Shown in pieces: positions 48,363-61,668 of a stretch of 64,000 bases of DNA. Each line of letters begins with the position of its first letter. Positions within the stretch are counted from its first letter, which is position 1. Below the pieces are notes generated by a model, which saw only the letters and a program-made list of their open reading frames with translations, had not been told where the DNA came from and made no database searches. The stretch covers positions 788,156-852,155 of the forward strand of contig CAJFCJ010000013.1 in NCBI GenBank assembly GCA_904063045.1, read 5' to 3'. The stretch comes from Dimorphilus gyrociliatus (taxonomy: Eukaryota > Annelida > Polychaeta > Dinophilidae). A program made the position numbers and the translations under genes.

Positions 48363-50726
48363 TTAAGCGAAGAACTTATAGTTTTTTTTCATTTCCTGGT
48401 AGATAATATTATTGATATCACTGTCCGAGAATCGATCCTGCACGCTTTTGATTACTCCTGCGTAATTTTTCTCGTATGACTTCAACTCTACATCTCCTTG
48501 TTTGTCAATACTAGTGTGACATTGAAGCATCAGGTGTCTGGGCTTCTTTTTGGCAAGTACGATTTCTCTCCATTTGAGAAAATCGTATTTCATGCCTTCG
48601 ACTCTTGACAATCCTTCGTATAGCTTCCTTCCTTCTTCAACGTCACCAGTTGATCTATGAATTTGCAATTGAAGTAACAATTGTCCGATCGCCTCTTTGC
48701 CAATTTGCATCATAAGATCACGATTTAATGATAAATGGAGATCAAAAACCCCTTCATTTTCGCACATTTCAACTTTAACCAAATCTTCGCAATAATCCAT
48801 AAGATGCCTAAGAATGACGTATCTGGCTTGCATATGGGCTTGTCTCCACTTCCTGTTTGCTGGTGTATAGAATTCGAGTCCTCTAAGACCAGCATGTAAT
48901 TCGTTAAGCCAGTTAACATATATAATATTACCAGCTTCCTCTCCCTTAAATCCAAAAATTTCTAATATTTCAGGAATAAAGCACAAAAACATTCCAACAC
49001 ACTCAGCGCGGCACTCTTCGTACGAACTACTTATGTCTTGGAACTTTGAATCATATGATTCGTTTCCTTTATACCATTTATCAACCAATTTTCCTGTTAG
49101 AGGATTTATGGTCGAATCTCGATCGAAATTAAATTTTCCTACCGGATTCTAAAGGAAAGTAACAAGGTAAACATTTCAAATAGTTAAGTGCAAATAAATA
49201 TTTTATCGTTCTACCTCTTTAAACAGTAGACCGCTTCCATGACCCAACAATTCGTGCAGGCCAACTTGCAATTCGAATGCCGGAATTCGATACTTACAAA
49301 GGAGGGTGTTGTCTTCTGGCCCTAAGAAGGGAACGTTCGATTCAGAATATGCAGCGGTGAGAACATTTCCCAATGAAACATTTTTGAAGCCGTGCTCCTG
49401 TTTGACGTCTTCATAGTTTGGTATGTTGATGCCGGCGGGAATTCCACTTGAACCAAAAGCCAAAACGTCCAACGATGTAAAATCCGGAGTGACAAAATTT
49501 TCTCGTTCAAATGTGTTAGGCCAAGGTAGAAGTGGAACAAATTGCTTTTCAGCCGCCGCCACAAGGTTTTGAAATTTCTCAGATAGTGCTTTATTAACAA
49601 TAGCGGCAAAGCCTTCAAACTCTGCCCTCACGCCGAAAGGATCCCTATAAGATTCAATAAATCCAATATACGTTTCAATAATGGGACTTTTATTCAGTAC
49701 CCAAATTTTAGATCCTTCTTTATGCTCATCAATCGAACCAGTTTTAAAGGAATTAATATAATGACGAAGCATAACCTTTTCTCTTTCGTTTGCAAAATTC
49801 GTTTGTCGAGCTAATTCTAGAAAATTGCACGTTTTTTTAAGAATATCACAATAATCACCTTGGACAATTCGAATATTAATTTTCTGATTAGATTTTGTAG
49901 TAAATTCCATAAGTTCAGATTGACTTTCATTTACACTGGCAATGCGAATATCATAAGAGCCATCCTTATTTTTGACTACTCTTGTATTGTAAGGTGAAAT
50001 CTTTTTAGTTTCAAGAAATTCTTGTAAAATTTCTGCATCTTTCGCATCACAATTCTGCGAATAGTACGTCGTAATACCTTGATCGCCAAAACCAAGTTGT
50101 TGATTTTTATCTGTCAAACTACAAATATGATCTTTTACATTTGACCATATTTCATTGGTAATGGACGTTTCTTTTTCATATGCCTTCGATAGTTTAACAA
50201 TCTTCTCGAATTCAGAAAAGCCAATAGCCGGAATAATCTTTGTATCTCCAAATGACTTGTAATTTCCCATATTACAGAATATGCATGCTGTGTATGCCAA
50301 AAAATGCTCGTAGTCAATTTCTGACAAACCGCTATCAAGAACTTTTTGGGCCAGGCTGTTTACACTTTCAGTTTGAAATATTTTCAGCAGCAATAAAAAT
50401 ATACCTGGAGATTCTAATGACGTCTAAAAACAAAAAAGGAAGAAAAAAAAGAACAATTTTAGATGCCCTAATTTAAGGATGAGTAATCAAAATTTTTATC
50501 ATTTTTTTTTAGGAAGAATTAAATGATAAGGATTTATAGTTATATTTAAGTATTACATCAGTACCTGATAAAGACATACTAAACTACCATAATGGCCAGC
50601 TTGAGCCAAATAGTGGGCATACAATTTTTCCTCCTTCGTCAATTTTCCAAAGGCTTCAGAGCAGTCAAGAATAGCCACAGGGGTTTTCATGGTTGCAGTG
50701 AACAGATCTCTCTTTAATTCGGTCAT
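48363..50726 (-). CDS. DPP3: dipeptidyl peptidase 3 (M49 metallopeptidase), intact
   Basis: Cytosolic zinc exopeptidase that releases N-terminal dipeptides; vertebrate DPP3 also binds KEAP1. Three exons (50726-50565, 50423-49215, 49148-48363) with phase-0 introns give 718 residues, against 737 in human. The M49 signature HELLGH is at residues 444-449 and EECRAE at 501-506, giving two His and Glu502 as zinc ligands. Other landmarks: GDQGITTYYSQNC, the GFIESYRDPFGVRAEFEGF block, LPWPNTFE, NIPNYED, LDVLAFGSSGIPAGINIP and PANRKWRQAHMQARYVI. The KEAP1-binding ETGE of mammalian DPP3 is not present as such. The gene lies in tandem with a degenerate paralogue 442 bases downstream. Confidence 0.96.
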
Positions 50727-50855
50727 TTTCAGTACTTAACAACGTATAAGCAACCGCTTCACTTAAGGAGACCAATAATTTCTTTCAGCCTAACACCGGA
50801 TGTGAAACGAAGCCGGTTGTCAACTTTTATAGATGACACCACTGTTACAACATGA

Positions 50856-51119
50856 CTAGCGACTTCTATATGATAGATTTAAAAACAGCTTCTTTCGCTC
50901 TTTAATGTCTCTTACTACTTTTTCTTTGATCGAATCTATTGTGTTTCGCTTCCTAATTTGCCTTTTAGTTCTTTGATTAAAACATAGCCCAAAGCCCTGT
51001 ATTGTTACTTCAATATTAGCTCCTACGCCACATTCTACCATCATCTCACCAATGTTAACGAGATTGAAACAACCAATTTGCTCCTCTAGCGAAATAATTA
51101 ACACCTATTGATACTCCAT
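50856..51119 (-). pseudogene. small unrecognised frame with an in-frame TAG near its start
   Basis: From ATG at 51119 the frame reads Met-Glu-Tyr-Gln, then TAG (51107-51105), then continues open for about 82 codons to a stop at 50856. The open part has varied, protein-like composition (VNIGEMMVECGVGANIE, NQRTKRQIRKRNTIDS) and a basic, helical C-terminus. I do not recognise it. It could be a small pseudogene, a gene whose real first exon lies elsewhere with an acceptor at CAATAG|GTG, a readthrough candidate, or chance. It sits between DPP3 and RFESD, all on the minus strand. Confidence 0.3.
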
Positions 51120-51436
51120 TTATATATATGATACAGCAAACTGTACACTATGTATTATATATTTATACGCTTTTACAATGCATGTAATTACACATGGGGT
51201 ATATACATACATATATATATATTTTATATACACATGAATATAAGCAGAATATATTTTACAGTATTATAGTGTATAAATAAACTAGACACGTACGTGTATA
51301 GTATATTTATTTATAACAAAAAATACATGGATATGAAACGAATAACTTTTTTTTCAATAGTTTGGCACGGAAGGCGAATAATCAACAAACAAAAGATTAT
51401 ATAATACTAGCAAACTTGAATGGCAACAACTAATAA

Positions 51437-52085
51437 TTATATTCCTTCAAATTCTGTGAATACTTTTGGATGTAGGTCTTTGAATCCTATGATTATTCTA
51501 CCGTCCTTGTCCAATTTAACTGGATATGTCTCGATGGATCTTCCCACGTGGTTAGGAGAAACAACTTTTCCATCAAGTAAATTAATTCTCCAGTTGTGCC
51601 AAGGGCATTTTACACAAGGCACTCTATTTCTCCCCACCATGAAATCCTCAATGTCACCTTGTTCTAAAGGTCCGCCTTTAAGTAGACATGGGGTCGTATT
51701 AGTTATTCAATGCTTTGTCATTACGTAAATAATTAACTTACTCTGATGAGGACACAGGCGGTCTATTGCGAAGATACGCATGCCATACCTGAATAGTGCA
51801 ATTTTTGAATAGTTACACACAACGGAGGCATTTCTTCCCAAGCAAAGGATATGATTTTCACTTCGGTTCCGTCGCCAGTCGCTCAATCTTGCTTCATAGT
51901 CATGTTTATGTGAACATGGCTTAGCCTTCCAGTCGTGCAACTCTGAAAAATAAAACTGCACAATTAAAAACAGGTATAATTACACGTTTTTATCTATAGT
52001 GGGTCAAAATTTAACCGTAAAAAAATTTTTCCGTGGGAAGATAGAAAGTATCCCCGTCAAACAGCATCTCAATGTATTTCTCCAT
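51437..52085 (-). CDS. RFESD: Rieske domain-containing protein (RFESD-like)
   Basis: Small soluble protein with a Rieske [2Fe-2S] domain. Three exons (52085-52016, 51942-51742, 51675-51437) with phase-1 introns give 169 residues, close to human RFESD (~157). The cluster ligands are in CPHQSGGPL (Cys-x-His) and KCPWHNW (Cys-x-x-His), separated by QGDIEDFMVGRNRVPC as in the animal RFESD family; LCLGRNASVVCNYS and MRIFAIDRL form the preceding strands. The first short exon (MEKYIEMLFDGDTFYLP) has no family marker and was chosen because it supplies an ATG and a matching phase. Function in electron transfer is assumed from the domain; the physiological partner is unknown. Confidence 0.85.
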
Positions 52086-52769
52086 CGGTAAAAAATGAGT
52101 AGGAAAAAAATGTACAAAATCAAGTGTTAAATTGGCGGGAAAAGCGATTATAACTAGTTTTTACGTAATTTTAGAATTCGGAAATGGTGCGTAATAATGG
52201 ATAATAGCCGGACATATTTAATAACCTCGAAATTGATTCCCTTTTAATTTCTAAATCGAAAATAGTCCCAAAACGAAAAGTGGTTTAAAGGGGAAATTTC
52301 ATTAATAAATCAATTGTAGATATAATTTAAAGGACAAAATAGTTATATATAAAATTAAATTACTTATAATAGTAGATTAGAGGCAACGTCATTGTTTGTA
52401 TACATTATTATTTCAAAATATTTTGAGCGATAATATAGAGTTGGGTGGGACATAGTAGAATAGGATTCATTTTCGTAGTAATCATTTCCTATTCGATTAA
52501 GAATTTCGATAGAACTCCAGTTGTGTCTTGTAAAAGCTTTAACGATTTAAATTCATCAGATTATTATAGAATACCAAATTGAATAATATAAACTGTGTAT
52601 AAGGAAGACCGATTGGTGTTAAACGAAGTTGGATAATATAAAACGCTACACTCGGCCGAAAGAAGGCGTGGAAAGCGCGTCGTTCGTTTCTTTTCAGCAG
52701 TTTATTATGAGAGGACAGTTTGGCGCGAGAGCTGCTTTACAAACTCTGTGATATGTCGCTGTAGCAAGT
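52086..52769. other. divergent intergenic region and rabphilin leader with uORFs
   Basis: The gap between RFESD (minus) and rabphilin (plus). The last ~100 bases are locally G+C-rich and probably transcribed as the rabphilin 5' UTR. They contain two complete uORFs: 14 codons at 52707-52751 and 3 codons at 52753-52764, just before the main ATG at 52770. Confidence 0.5.
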
Positions 52770-55700
52770 ATGTCGGTAAGTGCTTTCTCTCTCTTGTACG
52801 CCATAGAAATAATAGCCCTTAATTGTAACGAAGCCAATTTTTTTACAATGAATTGTTTAAATGATTACATAATGTTGGTTAAAATAGGATAGAAAGGGAA
52901 TAGAGACAGTTATCTGGATAACAAGCGTAAAAATTTAATCACTAGATAGCTAAGAATAGCTAGTTATACTTTTTCAGGGTAAATAGATTTTTCTGTTAGT
53001 TGTCTTCAAGAATTTATTAACTCTCTAGCATTACTCTTTTTGGCAGCAATATCTGATGTTTATATATCTTCACCACTCTATTTTGCTCTTTTTTTTTTTT
53101 TTACTACCCTTCATTCTTTTTATCTATGCTTAAACAAACAAACCCATAGCGTCTTTTATCACTCAGTATTTACGCAATCTATACGCTTTTAAACGACAAA
53201 AAAGAGGAAAAGTAGCAATATAACGAGTGAGTGGCATGGAAAGAATGAAAAAATAAGACTAAAGCATTTATACGGCTTTACGTCAACGATTACAGTGAAC
53301 TTAGATTTGGATCGATATGACTAAAATTGCAATATTTAATAGAATAAAAAAATCTTTATTATAGATAAACACAGAGAAGAGATCGTCAAGATGGGTCTGT
53401 CCAAATGACAGGCAATTAGCTCTAAGGGCGCAGCTAGGCGCGGGTTGGTCAATGCATGCCGCTGATCAGAAGCAATCGTCTACCATTTCTGAAGACGAAC
53501 ACGCACAAATTATGCGAGTGATAGAGAAAGCGAACAATCTGGATAACTCTGAAGCCCTTCGGGTCGGAAAACTCGTAGATAGACTAGATAATATAAAGAG
53601 GAGTGCAATGGGTAACGGTTCGAACGAGTGCATCCTGTGTGCTCAGACCTTTGGTATACTATCTTCGGCGACTGCTATTGTCTGCATTGATTGTAAAAAG
53701 AACGTCTGCACAGAATGCTGTATAAATTTACAAAATGGTAATAAACAGTCGAAAAAGAATGTTAAAGTATATCTATGTAAAATTTGTGCTGAATCGAGGG
53801 AACTCTGGAAAAGATCTGGAGCGTGGTTCTTTAAAAGTATACCTAATTATGTTTTGCCACCACCCAAAAAAACGGAATCTCGGCGAGGAAGGTCGTGGCG
53901 CCCAATTACGTCTACAAATGAAGAAACATCAAACTCTGATAAAGGTAAATAAAAACCGTCTCGATTAATTAGTACAATCTATAGTTTGTCAACCAGAGGG
54001 TAGATTGTCTTTCGATATTTATCGACTCTCACTTAATAGCTAGGTTAAATCCAGCGTGAAAATTCAGTTGATATAATGCGTTAGTGACAAGAACGGTCCG
54101 AGCTGGGAACGTTTTATAGAACAAACTATACTCAGTGTTTGCATAGGGTAAATTCACCATATGAGATTTGTGTTCGTGCATTTCAGGAGCGATTCTACAG
54201 GGAAAGAAACGATCAAGATAATAATGTTCACCTCGTGCGTAAATTGTTGTATCGACATTTCAATATTTTTTCTTCGCAAATTTCTTCTTTTCTTTTTTCT
54301 TTAATTTCTTTTATTTTTAGCTTTTCCCTTTTTTTAATAGAAAAATTGAATTATAAATTTATATATCTTAATTATTAAGGAAAAGAAAAAACAAACGACT
54401 GACGGATTATAATAACTAGATTTCGTATTAGGAAAAGGGGAGGGTATATTACCAGAATATGAGGTTTGCCGATTAAGTCAGTCGGTTCGACTGCACTTCA
54501 CTCACCTTTTCACGTGTACTCAACAACGGATAAGTTGACTTTACACGCTCTATGTAATCTTTTCGCCTTTATCTTGAAAATAATTTTCCGATGGTCTATT
54601 TAAAAAAAATATATCATTCATAAAAATCAGTCATCGCACACTAGTTGAATCTTTTACAAAGCTTTTTTTTATGAATATGTCCCGAAATGGTCGTTTTTCT
54701 TCTTCATTAGACACAACATAGTTTCTGTACTTGATTTATTTTTATTCTTGTTATTTGTGTCTGCTGCTGCATTTTTTTTCTTAGGTATATATTGTCTGTT
54801 TATACTACTGGATAAGGAGAATTATATATGCTGTATATAGCACGGAGTGGAAAGATTTATTAAGCCTATAGAGTGCTAAAAAATTTTATGTGACTGTGAT
54901 ACAACATTATTTCCTTATATGTATATTATTCACGTACGGAAATATTTACAAACTATTTAGTCTTAATACAATGACTGTAAAGGGAGCAGTCTCCTTTTTT
55001 AAGGAAATCATTTACGATTATCGAATGAAGAGAACCCTTGTAGGGCGTCCATAAGCGTACACCATCGATTAATAATCCTCTAGCGTTTAGTTTTTGCAGT
55101 GTTTGTAAAAGTTCCCCCCTACCCTCACCCTGCCTCCCAACCTCTTAAACGTAATAAGTTTTTAAGAGTAAGCTGCATGAAGCCCCATACTTGTTTTACC
55201 TCTCCTCATTCCCTTCCCTGTCTTCTAGTCTAGCGTAGTGTTTTAGGAATTAATTTGATATATATCTTTAAGATTCAATTAATTCGTTCCAACATGTTGA
55301 CTTAAAAATAAAACGTGATAAAGAGGTAAGTTAAAACCTTGCGAATCTCTCTATTACAGAACGTGTAACGAATTAACGGATAAATATGACTTTTGACACG
55401 TTTATTTTTACACTTACTTTCTATGCAGTAGGTAAAGAAAAAAATGATTACGTCATAGTAAAACAAATAAGAAGAGAAAGATCCGAAGATAGCGACGATG
55501 GTAATAAAAAATAATAAAGCAACTATTCATCCAATAAATTTTTTTTTTATTTCTTTGTTTATTTTTGTTTGTTTACATTTGGGTTTATTTCGTTAATTAT
55601 AGATGACGATGACTTTGACGAAGTGGATAAAACGGAAAGCGCGAAGAGCTTCAAAGTTGATGCAGAATTTGAGACTAATGGTTCCACGACAACTGCTGTC

Positions 55701-56828
55701 TCTAATCAACAGCAAAGTCTTGCGTCGCTAACATCCGATTATGTTACGGAATCGAATCAATCGTCGCCGTCGGCTTCCAAAGGGAACGAATCTAGAAGAT
55801 CCGTAACATCTGTTTGCAGTAGTGAGTCACCTCCAAGCACTGAATCTGGAAAAACTGCTTCCGACTTGTCTTCGTTACATTCATTAAACGAGTCATCGGG
55901 ATCCTCGGGCACTATTGAACTATCATTGGGTTATAACCCTTCGAGAAAATGTTTTACTTGTCACGTGATAGCTGCATATAATTTAAGGGCGATTGCTGAT
56001 ATTTACGCGGTTCTGAAACTTGAGCCTAACTTTTCCAAAGTTGTCACGCATAGGAGTAGCGTACAAAAGAGAACACTTAATCCCAGATGGAACGAAATGT
56101 TTCAATTTCAAGAAATTGGTAGAAACGATCTGGATAAACGTTTTTTAGAGATACATCTCTTTGACCAGAATGCTGCAGCCTCTTCGAATTTTATCGGTCA
56201 AGCGTCTATTGCCCTCAAGGATATTCGTCACGAGAAGCAACAAGTTTACAAGCTCAAGTTATCTGATCGTAAATTTTCAGTGCCTAAATCAGAACGATTT
56301 CTGCCCCATAGAGGAGAGATTGAAATTGTTTTGACTTATAAAAAAGAGCCAAAAGCCCAATTAATCATAAGAATTATACAATGCCGACATTTAGTTGCTA
56401 TGGATAAAAATGGTCTTTCAGATCCATATGTTAAACTGTAAGTATTCTACTATATATCATTGTTTTTCCCTCTCCAAGTAATTTTCTTTTATCACAAAAT
56501 AACGATATAATATTTCACTTATAGCTACTTAAAGAAGAGAGGCGACCGGGATAAAAAAAGCAAGCATAAAACATCGATTAAGAAGAAAACATTGAATCCG
56601 GTTTATGATGAAGAGTTCCGATATTATGACTCTAAAGGGGAAGAACTCTTTAAAAAGTCTTTAGAGGTTACAGTATGGGATCACGACTTAGGATCCTATA
56701 ACGATTTCATAGGATGTATTAATTTTGGTCAGGATACTTGTAAAGATACACGTGACCACTGGATGATGGCTTTCGAAAATCCAAATATGGAGATAAAAAA
56801 ATGGCATATTCTGCAGCCAAAAAGTTAA
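52770..56828 (+). CDS. RPH3A: rabphilin-3A-like Rab effector with FYVE-type zinc finger and two C2 domains
   Basis: Effector of Rab3/Rab27 in regulated exocytosis. Five exons (52770-52775, 53365-53944, 55432-55500, 55603-56437, 56525-56828) give 597 residues. The first exon codes only for Met-Ser. The Rab-binding domain is clear: RWVCPNDRQLALRAQLGAGW, the helix with VIEKANNLD, a zinc finger with paired Cys (CILCAQTFG, CIDCKKNVCTECC, LCKICAES) and the SGAWFF Rab-contact motif. A Ser-rich acidic linker follows. C2A (~321-445) has lost most calcium ligands (AIADIYAVLK, LFDQNAAASSNF). C2B (~460-597) keeps them (MDKNGLSDPYVK, WDHDLGSYNDF) and the KKKTLNPVYDEEF polybasic strand. Exon 3 has a tandem acceptor (CAGTAG), which would add or remove one Val. 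Two introns are long for this window (589 and 1487 bases). Confidence 0.94.
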
Positions 56829-59030
56829 TATGATTTATTGTTGGTGCTTGTACAAGTTATTCAGGATAATTTGTCTTCTTTCTTCGTCCATCGTTCCCTT
56901 GGAAAAGGGAGGAAATACATTTTTCAAGTGTCTTCAGTCTCTCGATCAATTAATCTAACTATCATTCTTAAACGCTCGGGTAGATAGTTTAAAAATACAA
57001 TACACAATATAAAGTATATATTAATATATCTATATTGTATATACTGTATATATATATCTATATATATGTATATATACACTTGCAACGGCAGCTTATCGTG
57101 TGTAAAGTAATAAATTTATAGGGCCTGGTTACCACTGCTGCCAGCATACATAGTTAATGTCACGTGGTAACACTTATTTGTCTGTATAATTGTCGTCTAG
57201 CAAGGATATTTCAACAAGATGAGTGTTCCTAGCAGCAGATCATTAAGTTTTTCTTTAGAATTTCCTTTTTTGCCAACTATTAAATTTTCAGAATTTTTAT
57301 AGGCTAAACTCAAGGTTTTTCAGCACATTAGCATTTGTGTTTTTATAAGTGATATATGCATATACACAGGTAGGATAGATATATGTTTAACTATTAAGAG
57401 ATATTTTATATACTCTCAATTCTATTCTGTTCCAGCCTGAGGCTATATAAAAAATAATACTTAGAGAACTACAGATGTCGCTGAAGCTGAATATTAATAG
57501 GGAAACATTTTTATATTGTATGTTTTGTTTGCGAAAAGTATCTACAATTAGCTTTGATGGATTTAAAAACTTTTATCAATGGGAACCTCTAAGTGAACAA
57601 CGCACTTCCTCTTTCCCACTGTTTTTTCAATCAATGACCTAAGGAGCTAAGAGGGTATCATAAAAGAGGATTTCTTAAGAGATAACTTTAGGGATGGGAA
57701 TTTATACAGAGTATGGTGGTGATACGTTGTTGATTCACCACTTTTGTGGTTCTGAGTCTAATATACTAATGGTTACAGAATTCATTTTCACATTTAAAAC
57801 TGATTATCAAGAAATAAATGACCTTTACTTGCAAAAATAACCCAACTATGGCTAGAAAACGCTAATTAACCAGTATTACGTAAGCAGATCTCCTTAATAC
57901 GCTATCTTAATGGATTTTCTCTTTAAATGATTATTAATGAATTTACTATTATGATGAATTTTTCAGGTAAACACTGTGTATTGAAAAAGAGCAATAATTC
58001 GTTTACACTATACCTTAAACGATTCTTATCATTCACTTGTCATCTATCACATGGCCAAGTAGATGATTTGTCTTATTTCCTTCTCCTTTCTCTTATTCTC
58101 TCTTTCTCTCTGCCACGCACAAACACATACATACATACACGCACATTTTCATATCAACCTAAATTTCTTTATACATTTACACCCTAATTATTTTACTTTG
58201 AAACCAAAGGTTTTACCCACAACTAATATTAAAACCGCTTTTAAAGGTTCCTTCCTTAAAATACTATTCGCGGAAAGCATACAAGCCATTATGAATTGAA
58301 AGTAAAGAAACTACTTAACAATCTAATTATAATATCTAAGATTAGGGCCATTATCCACAGGTTTGAGCCTAGTTAACTCTTTCTTTCCCTTTTTTTATTT
58401 CTCTTCTATTCACAGACGAATTTTTTTTTTTGATAAAGCAACGAGAAAGAATCCATAGAGAGATATATATGTAAAACTATTACTAGCTTTCAGGATTGCT
58501 TTCAGCTACTTTAGTAGTATCATTCAACGATTAGCCAGAAAGAGTTTTACAGGTATAGGTCCTCTTGCATCAAATCTAATTGCAGAATTCTGTAATTCTC
58601 TTATTAATTTACTTTTATTGAGATGATTAGAACAATTTAAATATAAATTTTTTTCTTTGCTATAATAACTAAATAATCTGAGCAATATATCATTAAAGGC
58701 GTTATAATTGCTGATTATCGATAATAATGGTAGCGTTACAAAAGATAGGATATATCTCATAAAAAAAAGAAAAACAAGGCCACTCTTTTAGGAGGAAGGC
58801 CTGTTTAAGATGAAAAGCGTAGAGACAATTTGAAGACATAATCAAGTATTTTAAAAGGGTGGGAAGGGGTAGTTTCACCCAACCATCTTAAGGCTGCTCA
58901 ATTAGGTTATTACTCCGAAATTACTATCGTAACTAATTTCTTAAAAGGCCTATTAAAATCTCTTGCTCCCTCTCTATTTTTTTCAGAGATTTAAAGGATG
59001 CTAAAACATCTTCCTTTTCCTTATATTATT

Positions 59031-59068
59031 ATTAGTTAGTTAGTTAGTTAGTTAGACAGTTAGTTAGT
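59031..59068. repeat. (TTAG)n tetranucleotide repeat
   Basis: About nine TTAG/TAGT units with one interruption (GACAG). It is not the TTAGGG telomere repeat. Confidence 0.85.
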
Positions 59069-61636
59069 ATTCCCATTATATTCATAGTATAGTAAGTCGT
59101 GAAAATGTCAAGGAAGTATTGATGGCTAGACTCTTAAGAAGTTCACTGGGTGTAATTTGGTTCCCTGACGAAGATGCTTTGGAGTTCATGCAACAAGTTT
59201 ATTTAGTTAACATCTGCGGGTAATAATAGAGCACTATTAATAGGGGTTACGGGGAAGGGGCGAGGGGGGAGAGTAAATGTTGTTTTGTGAAATACCTTTT
59301 ACGAATAAGGACGCTATTAAGCACATATTTCAACAAGTTTTTCAAACTATGACAGATTGGTGAGGACTATTGATCAAACTTTAGCTTTCCAAATAAGCTT
59401 GGAAAATATTATGAAGTGTCTCAGACCTTAAGTCGACGTATTTCGAGGACTTTAAAATAGTACCAAGCCTGTATTTAGTAGGGTTGGTATATTGCATACA
59501 AACAGGAAAATCTATAGAGAATATAATGAAAGCAATTAGGGAAAAGCTTGCCCAAATCCATGAATTAAGATTAACAAACAGCATCAAAGAGCCATTTGGT
59601 TTATTAACGTGTTTCTCTTCTCTTTCTTCGCCGTCTCTCTTTCCATATTCAATATAAAATTGCCTATCGCTCCAATACATCTACTGGATGAAAATATCTG
59701 TAAAGAGAGTGAGAGAGATTTGAGCTTAGAGGAAAATGGTGCTTGACAATAAATATTCCCCAAAGAGATAGCTAATGATATTTAAAGTTCTGTAAACATT
59801 TCCAATTAGACACGGTCTAACAAATTAGCGGAAATTATATTAAATATGGAAAAACACTATTTATTATGTTAAGGAATTCAGTGGCTAGATTTTTAGAAAA
59901 TATAGAAGTAGCTGTCTCCGAGAACAGTATAGAAACAACAATTTTCATTTTGCAGTCTCATTTTTCGCTGATATATCATTCACACTGTCGAGTTTGTTTT
60001 TTTCCTCTCATTTTTTTCCTGTTTTGTCAATGAATATAAATAATATTCCGTTTCTTTTATAGTTATAATTATATCCTTATAGTTATTTATTGCTCCATTA
60101 CTTATTTATCGTTTGATAAAGATTCTGTTGAAGAATTTTTCCTCGCGCGCGACAATAGATTGATGCATCAAGATATATCCTTGAAGGTAGTCTTTAAAGG
60201 TCGAATAAATTTAAGTAGGCTTTCTTGACAATCTTAAATACGAATCGGGTAACAAGAAAAACCAATAAACCACCATCAATAACGTATTCTCTTCTAATAG
60301 ATATTTAATGTCAATAGCCATTCTCTATCCAACGTCCTTTTATTATTCTCAAATTCTTCAGTTGATGAATTTGAAACAAACGATTCCTTCTAAATGAGTT
60401 CATCAATCAAACTAAGTACGAAAAATCATTAATCTGTATTAAATCTTCACACGTGTTTTTCAATTTGAAATCAATATTTTAATTTAAATAAACAATACCT
60501 TACTCTACCATTTTTTTCCCATACGTTCTTCCTTCCCATCTTCCCTCAACTCTTGTCAACGCTTTTCAGTTCTTACCAATAAAGTAAGAAGATCAACAGT
60601 CTTCAAGTCATCTTATTGATCAAGTTAATACTATTTATAGGGAAATTCTATAGTTATTTAGCATCTATTATAAGGACTTAAAAGTGTAATTTGACTTTCA
60701 AAGTATTCTCTTTTCTTCAAGAAACAAGAACGAAAAAGGATTATCGTATATCTTGTAAATCTATATCTCTCTATTTATAAACAACGGATAAAGAATTTAA
60801 AATAATATATATTTACGGCTGATTACATTCCACCAATGAGATTAACAATTCCTAATTTGGGCTAAGAAAAGTCAATGCAATTTATTTAGATGATTAATGT
60901 TTCTTTCTTTCTTCTTTTTGGATGTTCCACGTTCTATTTATTAAAAATAAGATATAGTTTTTATTTGATAAAGCCATTAAACATATTTAATATGAATAGT
61001 GAATGAATCCCTTTGATGTTGAAAGTTGTTTCGGTCCAGTACATCAGGAGAAATCGATCGTTAACACAATCATACAGAAAAAAAATTATGAGAATGACAC
61101 TATCTTTATTGAAATGTCATACTTGTTACTATTCAATGGATAAGTTAATTTAACGATTATTATCTATTATCATCATTTATCGTTAATTATTAAGGTTAGA
61201 TTTGACATTATTCTTCTGATCTTCAGGTAAAAGAAATTCATCTCTCTTCTACTATTATAGTCAGTTTTAGGAAGTCCAACGGAAAAAAATCATTGAGTAG
61301 TTATACAAAAAAGAATATACTCAAAGGGGATGGGAGGAAATATTCGTAGTTTTTTTCCCTCATAATTAACGACATGTATAGAAGTCGCCACCAGTCGTAC
61401 AAAAAAAAAACTCAAACTTGTGTAGCTAGCTACTAAATGGTTCCTCCATTGGCTTAGAATTAATTATTCAACTATCGATGTTGAGTTTATAATTCATAGA
61501 AATCATTCAGGAAATCAATTAACTTTGATGCAGATTTTCCTATAATCCTAAAGGAGTATAATGAAACATTCCTTAGAACCGTTCGTAAAAAGATTAAGAA
61601 CAAGACAAACTAACGCTTTCTTGTAAGTCAGAAAAA

Positions 61637-61668
<32 letters not shown>

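Noticed and set aside
54139-54378. Possible extra rabphilin exon around 54187-54234 (ERFYRERNDQDNN)
   Set aside because: An acceptor and donor are present, but in the phase set by the upstream exon it runs into a stop after 11 codons, while exon 55432-55500 splices cleanly. It could at most be a poison exon.
59031-59068. Interstitial telomere-like repeat
   Set aside because: The unit is TTAG, not TTAGGG or TTAGG, and occurs once.
59381-59680. 99-codon minus-strand frame in the gene-poor region
   Set aside because: Mixed composition without signal peptide, domain or promoter support; coincides with A+T-rich DNA where such frames are expected occasionally.
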